A stretch of DNA of 64,000 bases from Pseudofrankia inefficax (GTDB taxonomy: Bacteria; Actinomycetota; Actinomycetes; Frankiales; Frankiaceae), in contig NC_014666.1 in NCBI RefSeq assembly GCF_000166135.1, positions 4,588,001 through 4,652,000 on the forward strand, read 5' to 3'. The notes below the pieces were generated by a model. It made no database searches. It was not told the origin of the DNA and was given only the letters and a program-made list of their open reading frames with translations. The position numbers were made by a program, and so were the translations under genes. Of the stretch, positions 59,633 through 64,000 are shown one piece after another (positions within the stretch are counted from its first letter, which is position 1; each line of letters starts with the position of its first letter).

Positions 59633-60522
59633 ACTGGCCGGCGATCCTGCTGGCGCTGCTGGCGGCGGCCACCTTCGGCGCCACCTCGGCCCTGCAGCAT
59701 CACGCCGCCAGCCAGGAGGAGCGGCACGGGGCGCTGGACCCCCGGCTGGTGGCCCGGCTGGCCCGCCGGCCGCTGTGGCTGGCCGGGGTGATCTGCGACG
59801 GCGGGGCCGTGCTGCTGCAGACGGCGGCGCTGGCGCTGGGCCCGCTGTCGCTGGTCGAGCCGCTGCTGACGGGCGGGCTGTTCCTCGCGGTCCCGTTCGA
59901 GGCAGCGCTGGACCGGCGCCGGCCCCACCCCCGGGACCTCGCGGCGGCGGCGGTCGCGACGGTCGGGCTCGTCGGGTTCCTGCTGGCGGCGAACCCGCGC
60001 GGCGGCGCGTTCACGCCGTCCGCGCGGACCTGGCTGCCACCGGCGGCGGTCCTCGGCCTGCTCGTCGCCGCCGCGCTGGCCGCCGGCCGGGGCGCGCCGC
60101 CGACCCGGCGGGCGACCTGCCTCGGCCTCGCCAACGGGCTGATCTTCGGCCTGACCGCCGGGCTGCTCAAGGCCTGTACCGACCTGCTGGCGAGCGACCC
60201 CTGGCGGCTGCTGACCAGCTGGCCGCTCTACGCGCTGGCCGTGCTCGGCGCCGTCGGGTTCGTCCTGAGCCAGGCGTCGTTCCAGGACACGCTGACCGCC
60301 CCGCTGATCGCGATGACGCTCACGGAGCCGGTCGTCGGCCTGGCCCTGGGTGTCGCGGTGTTCCATGAGCACCTCGCCGCCACCGGCCCGCGCGCCGTCG
60401 GGCTGGCCCTGGCCGGCGTCCTCATGGCCGTCGGGACCTGGCTCGCCGTCACCTCGCCCGCCCGCGCCGCCGAGCCTGGGCAGACCCTCCCGGGAGGGCC
60501 CGCCCAGGCCGCGGAGGTCTGA
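59629..60522 (+). CDS. DMT/EamA-like transporter
   Basis: A 297-residue protein of about nine or ten helices (WPAILLALLAAATFGATSALQHHAA, LAGVICDGGAVLLQTAALALGPLSLVEPLLTGGLFLAVPFEAAL, SQASFQDTLTAPLIAMTLTEPVVGLALGVAVFHEHL), the drug/metabolite transporter layout. The glutamate in LSLVEPLL and TEPVVGL marks the inverted repeat. As third gene of a coupled operon it may move a lipid or sugar precursor for the glycosyltransferase; the substrate is unknown. Confidence 0.82.
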   Translation: MNWPAILLALLAAATFGATSALQHHAASQEERHGALDPRLVARLARRPLWLAGVICDGGAVLLQTAALALGPLSLVEPLLTGGLFLAVPFEAALDRRRPHPRDLAAAAVATVGLVGFLLAANPRGGAFTPSARTWLPPAAVLGLLVAAALAAGRGAPPTRRATCLGLANGLIFGLTAGLLKACTDLLASDPWRLLTSWPLYALAVLGAVGFVLSQASFQDTLTAPLIAMTLTEPVVGLALGVAVFHEHLAATGPRAVGLALAGVLMAVGTWLAVTSPARAAEPGQTLPGGPAQAAEV

Positions 60523-60541
60523 TCCGCGGCAGGCACGAGGG

Positions 60542-61741
60542 TCAGGCGGCGGCGCGCTCCAGGATGTGGACGCCGCAGGCGTTGCCGAGGCCGATCACGT
60601 GGGCGAGGCCGACCTTGGCGTTCGGCAGCTGGCGGTCGCCGGCCTCGCCCCGCAGGTGGGTCGCGATCTCCCAGACGTTGGCGATCCCGGTGGCCGCGAT
60701 CGGGTGGCCCTTCGACTCCAGGCCGCCGGAGACGTTGACGGGGGTCTTGCCGTCCCGCCAGGTCGCGCCCGAGTTGAAGAAGTCGACCGCGCCGCCCTCC
60801 TCGCACAGCCGCAGGTTGTCGTAGTGCACCAGCTCGGCGGTGGCGAAGCAGTCGTGCAGCTCGACGAGGTCCAGGTCCGCCGGGCCGATGCCGGCCTTCT
60901 CGTAGGCCTGGTTCGCGGCCTGGCGGGTCAGCGTGTTGACGTTCGGCAGGACCTGGCAGGCCTCCTCGTACGGGTCGGTGGTCAGGATCGACGCGGAGAT
61001 CTTCACCGCGCGCCGCTGCTGCTCCAGCGAGAGGGTCTTCAGCTTGGCGCCGGAGACGAGGACGGCGGCCGCCGCGCCGTCGCAGTTCGCCGAGCACATC
61101 GGCCGGGTGTTCGGGTAGGCGATCATGACATCGTTCATGATCTGGTCGAGGGTGAACCGCTTCTGGTAGGAGGCCAGCGGGTTCAGCGTCGAGTGCGCGT
61201 GGTTCTTCTCGGAGATCTTCGCGAACAGCTCGAAGGACGTGCCGCCGTACTTGTGCCCGTACTCCAGGCCGATCTGGGCGAACACGCCCGGCATCGTCTC
61301 GGTGCCGATCCGGCCGTCGATCGGGCCGACGGCGCCGAACCGGCCGGAGGGCTGCCAGGTGTTCGCGTCCCCGCCACGGCTGCCACCGGCGAGCAGGCCC
61401 GCGCCGGCCAGCTTCTCGACGCCGACCGCGATGCCGTAGTCGACCTCGCCGGCCTTGATCGCCATGTTGACGACCCGGATCGCGGTGGCGCCGGTCGCGC
61501 AGGCGTTGGAGACGTTGTAGACCGGAATCCCGGTCTGGCCGATCTGCTTCTGCAGGCTCTGGCCGGCGACCCGGCCGAGCAGCGAGCCGAACGCCATCAC
61601 GCCCATCTCGCGCATGGTGACGCCGGCGTCGGCGAGCGCCCCCATCGTCGCCTCGGCCGCGAGGTCGATCACGTCCTTGTCGGGGTGCTTGCCGAACTTG
61701 GTCATGCTGATGCCGAGGATCCAGACGTCGTCGCTGGCCAT
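60542..61741 (-). CDS. SCP-x-type thiolase-fold protein
   Basis: A 399-residue thiolase of the nonspecific lipid-transfer/SCP-x class. The catalytic Cys81 is in NVSNACATGATAI, the His in ELHDCFATAELVHY and the GHP in GLESKGHPIAATG. The upstream DUF35 gene supplies the usual partner; such pairs work in degradation of sterol or branched side chains as acyl-CoA aldolases or thiolases. Start ATG 61741 is set by GGAG upstream on the minus strand; the longer frame to 61792 has no ribosome site. Confidence 0.88.
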   Translation of the reverse strand: MASDDVWILGISMTKFGKHPDKDVIDLAAEATMGALADAGVTMREMGVMAFGSLLGRVAGQSLQKQIGQTGIPVYNVSNACATGATAIRVVNMAIKAGEVDYGIAVGVEKLAGAGLLAGGSRGGDANTWQPSGRFGAVGPIDGRIGTETMPGVFAQIGLEYGHKYGGTSFELFAKISEKNHAHSTLNPLASYQKRFTLDQIMNDVMIAYPNTRPMCSANCDGAAAAVLVSGAKLKTLSLEQQRRAVKISASILTTDPYEEACQVLPNVNTLTRQAANQAYEKAGIGPADLDLVELHDCFATAELVHYDNLRLCEEGGAVDFFNSGATWRDGKTPVNVSGGLESKGHPIAATGIANVWEIATHLRGEAGDRQLPNAKVGLAHVIGLGNACGVHILERAAA

Positions 61742-61838
61742 CTCCGCCGCTCCGCTTCTCGTGTCGGGGTGAAAGTCGTTGAGGGGCGCCACCCGCTCCT
61801 GGGCTGGCGCCGCGTCGTGGCCGCCGGGCGGCCTGGGC

Positions 61839-62234
61839 TCAGCGCTGGGGCTCGAAGCCGAAGTTGACGGCCTCGGTGCCGGCCTCGTCGGTGCCGACGG
61901 ACTGCAGCGCGAAGCGGACCTTCATGCCGACGTGCACGGCGTCGGGGGTCGCCTCGACGTTGATCAGGTTCGCGCGGACGCTGGTGCCACCGCAGTCGAC
62001 GGTCGCGGAGACGAACGGGACCGGGATGCCGGGCGCGGCCAGCGAGACGATCGTGAACGCGCGGACCTCACCCTCGGTGGCGACGTCGACCTTGCGGAAC
62101 TCGGTGCCGAAGCAGCCCGCGCAGGCGTTGCGGCGGTCGAAGAACCGGGCCCCGCAGGTGACGCACTCGTTCGCGACGAGATGCGGGCTGTCGCCGAGAA
62201 CGAGGTAATCGACGAACGGAATCGACTGCGACAC
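61839..62234 (-). CDS. DUF35 OB-fold zinc-ribbon partner of the thiolase
   Basis: A 131-residue protein: zinc ribbon with Cys24, Cys27, Cys38, Cys41 (CVTCGARFFDRRNACAGC), then the OB fold (VDVATEGEVRAFTIVSLAAPGIPVPFVSATVDC). DUF35 proteins bind the neighbouring thiolase-fold partner and guide its acyl-CoA substrate. The start GTG 62234 has AGGAG upstream. The thiolase gene lies 97 bases downstream on the same strand. Confidence 0.88.
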   Translation of the reverse strand: MSQSIPFVDYLVLGDSPHLVANECVTCGARFFDRRNACAGCFGTEFRKVDVATEGEVRAFTIVSLAAPGIPVPFVSATVDCGGTSVRANLINVEATPDAVHVGMKVRFALQSVGTDEAGTEAVNFGFEPQR

Positions 62235-62720
62235 TTCGCGCGCTCCTAGACGGTGAGGCCCCGGTGGCCCGGCTCCGGGCTCGGGGCCGGTCGGGACTCG
62301 GGGAGAACAGCAGGGTCAGCGGGACGGTGGATGCCGGCTCGACGGGGTGGCCTCGCCGAAAGCCACCCGATGGTCGGCCCAGCCGGGCCTTGCGGAAACC
62401 TGCTTCTAGTCCCGCCCCCGACACGGTCCGCCCGGTTCCGGCGCCCCCTTGATCGCCGTCTCGGCCCCGCGGTGGTCGTAACCAGGCCTGTTTCGTAGCC
62501 ACCAGAAGGCGACAACAGCGATCAAGGGGCGGTCAGAGATTGACGGTCACGGCTTCTAGTCCGGCGTATCACTCCGCTCAGCCCGAAGGCAACCGTTCGA
62601 GGGCCGGTACGACCACCCCATATGAGTTCATATCTCGAACTCAGATCGTGGCACAAGCGGCGGGCCTGTGAGATCCGCCGCCGGCTCCGGGCCGGGCCGA
62701 CGGCGCGCGGTGGTACCGGT
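62235..62720. other. Gap with hairpin element between two minus-strand genes
   Basis: 486 bases without a supported gene. Apart from copy 3 of the dispersed element, CTTCTAGTCC occurs twice (62404-62413, 62551-62560), flanking the element. Confidence 0.4.
62445..62529. repeat. Dispersed hairpin element, copy 3
   Basis: An 85-base element with a perfect 12-bp terminal inverted repeat, CCCCTTGATCGC and GCGATCAAGGGG. Its centre (GCCTGTTTCGTAGCCA) is shared with copy 1. Confidence 0.75.
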
Positions 62721-63632
62721 TCAGCGGTCGGCGCGGCAGGCGGCGATCAGCCTCGCGCGGGCGGCGGCGGCCTCGGGGATGGGCGCCAGCGGGTAACAGT
62801 GCGGGAGGCCGGGCGCCTCGTGATAGTCGATCACCAGGCCGGCCTCGGCGGCGAGGCGTCGGCTGTCGGGCAGCAGGACGTCGTGGGTGCCGCACAGCAC
62901 GGTGAGCGGCGCGAGGCCGGCGAGCGGGCCGTTCAGCGGGCTGACGAGCGGATCGGCCGGATCGAGCGGGCCGGCGTAGCAACGCCCCGCCTCGGCCAGG
63001 CCGTCGATCCGCAGCATGTGGTCGTGGCGGGCGATGGCCGGCTGGTCGGGGTGGGTCATCGTCACGTCGAGCCACGGGGAGATCAGCGAGATCCGGTCGG
63101 GCTGGGGACGGCCGCGGGCACGGGCCGCCTGCGCCGAGGCGAGCGCCAGCCCGCCGCCGGCCGAGTCGCCCATCAGCACCAGCCGGCCGCCGGCCGCGCG
63201 GGCCTTGCCGAGAAGCTCGTCGAGAAGATCGGCCACGCCGGACACGACGTCCGCCGGGAGCCCCCACCCCGCCAGGGGGTAAAGCGGCATGACCACCCGG
63301 GCCGGAACATCCCGGGCCAGCCGCGCGACCAGCAGCCAGTGCCACGCCACCGGCTCGGCGATGTAGCCGCCGCCATGCAGGTAGAGCACGGTGACCGGCC
63401 CTGAAACGGCGCCGGCCGGCCCGGCGAGCGGGGTCAGCTCGTGGACCGGCCAACCGGCATGCTCGGCGACGGTGTGCCGGGCGAACCGGCCCAGCCACCC
63501 CGGCGCCCGGACCACCGCCGGGCGCGCCGCCTGGGCCGCGACCCGGGCGCGCACGTCCTGGGCCGTCCACGACCGCCCCCGCAGGATCGGGAGGGCGACC
63601 GTGTCAAGAAGCCGTGCCCGCAGGCTCGGCAT
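62721..63632 (-). CDS. HSL-type alpha/beta hydrolase (esterase/lipase)
   Basis: A 303-residue hormone-sensitive-lipase-family hydrolase. The oxyanion motif HGGG is at 86-89 (LYLHGGGYIAEP), the nucleophile Ser157 in LMGDSAGGGLAL, the acid Asp251 in LCGTHDVLLP and the catalytic His278 in LPHCYPLAP. It probably acts on short acyl esters. The ATG lies 4 bases after the DUF1059 stop, so the two genes are co-transcribed. Confidence 0.9.
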   Translation of the reverse strand: MPSLRARLLDTVALPILRGRSWTAQDVRARVAAQAARPAVVRAPGWLGRFARHTVAEHAGWPVHELTPLAGPAGAVSGPVTVLYLHGGGYIAEPVAWHWLLVARLARDVPARVVMPLYPLAGWGLPADVVSGVADLLDELLGKARAAGGRLVLMGDSAGGGLALASAQAARARGRPQPDRISLISPWLDVTMTHPDQPAIARHDHMLRIDGLAEAGRCYAGPLDPADPLVSPLNGPLAGLAPLTVLCGTHDVLLPDSRRLAAEAGLVIDYHEAPGLPHCYPLAPIPEAAAARARLIAACRADR

Positions 63633-63636
63633 GCGA

Positions 63637-63783
63637 TCAGAACGCGATGAAGAGGATCTCGTCGCGGCCGTAGTCGAGATCGGGGTGCTTCTCGCGCAGG
63701 TGCGCCTGGGTCTTCTCGACGAGCTCGTCCTCGTCCTTGCCGACGACTCGGGTCCCGCACGGGCAGTCGAGGGTCGTCTTCAT
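63637..63783 (-). CDS. DUF1059 small zinc-ribbon-like protein
   Basis: A 48-residue protein: MKTTLDCPCGTRVVG with a CPC pair, then DEDELVEKTQAHLREKHPDL, the DUF1059 pattern. The two Cys and the late HLxxxH could bind a metal. AGGAGG lies 4 bases upstream of ATG 63783 on the minus strand, the best ribosome site in this part of the window. The HSL-type hydrolase gene follows. The remaining 217 bases to the window end show nothing supported. Confidence 0.85.
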   Translation of the reverse strand: MKTTLDCPCGTRVVGKDEDELVEKTQAHLREKHPDLDYGRDEILFIAF

Positions 63784-64000
63784 GCCGCCTCCTGTGCCAG
63801 CTGTGGCCATCCGCGGCCCGGGGCCTCGGGGTGGGCCGTGTCCTCTCGGCCAGACGCGGGCGTTATTCCCACCGGCCAGATCGTTACTGGCCGGTGCCCG
63901 CTGGCCGCCGAAGCCGGCCAGGAGCCCGGCCACCCGGTGGGCCGCGCCTGTCACGGTCATCCTAGTGCGGGGCGATGTCGCCAGGCAGCAATCGTTTGCG

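Overview
The window is very GC-rich chromosomal DNA from an actinobacterium. The gene content points to a Frankia/Pseudofrankia-like member of the Frankiales: a Pup-proteasome locus (dop, arc), mycothiol genes (mshC, a MscR-type dehydrogenase), a DivIVA-domain protein and septum-formation-family proteins. The genus is inference from gene content and style; no rRNA or tRNA gene was seen. No insertion sequence, prophage or CRISPR array was found.

Layout. 1-7986 is a conserved actinobacterial core: dop (cut by the window edge), the arc ATPase, a small ferredoxin, trmI, a CBS-containing site-2 protease and a RecB-like nuclease. 8386-12699 is a MacB/FtsX-type ABC system whose ATPase carries a ~320-residue low-complexity tail. 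12711-21349 continues the core: a PAC2 protein, a HAD hydrolase, mshC with a DivIVA-domain gene, divergent from a histidine phosphatase and an SCO1664-family gene, then a RecD-like helicase. 21442-28514 holds four membrane glycosyltransferase-like genes, two of them close paralogues. 28760-33129 has a DUF5703 gene, an XRE regulator and a padR-ABC operon with an operator-like palindrome over a leaderless promoter. 33370-37579 is mixed metabolism (CBS protein, amidohydrolase, phosphoribosyltransferase, quinone oxidoreductase, TfoX-like). 37902-40265 encodes two paralogous double septum-formation-domain proteins, followed by an amidase, an ABC exporter and a small membrane protein resembling Pycsar effectors.

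44774-46668 pairs a mycothiol-dependent formaldehyde dehydrogenase with an overlapping metallo-beta-lactamase hydrolase. 47065-52707 is a sulfonate-uptake island: lipoprotein, TauD-like dioxygenase, permease and ATPase in overlapping frames, then a TetR regulator and a second TauD-like gene. Matching motifs lie upstream of the first and last genes. 52751-56543 holds a DUF2071 gene and an ABC-2 export trio. 56943-60522 is a coupled envelope operon (MGDG-synthase-like glycosyltransferase, deacetylase, DMT transporter). 60542-63783 ends with a thiolase/DUF35 pair, an HSL-type hydrolase and a DUF1059 gene.

Two features recur through the window. Many genes start 6-7 bases after a TAnnnT -10 box, which predicts leaderless mRNAs and fixes several starts. 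A dispersed ~75-85 bp hairpin element appears in three intergenic gaps.
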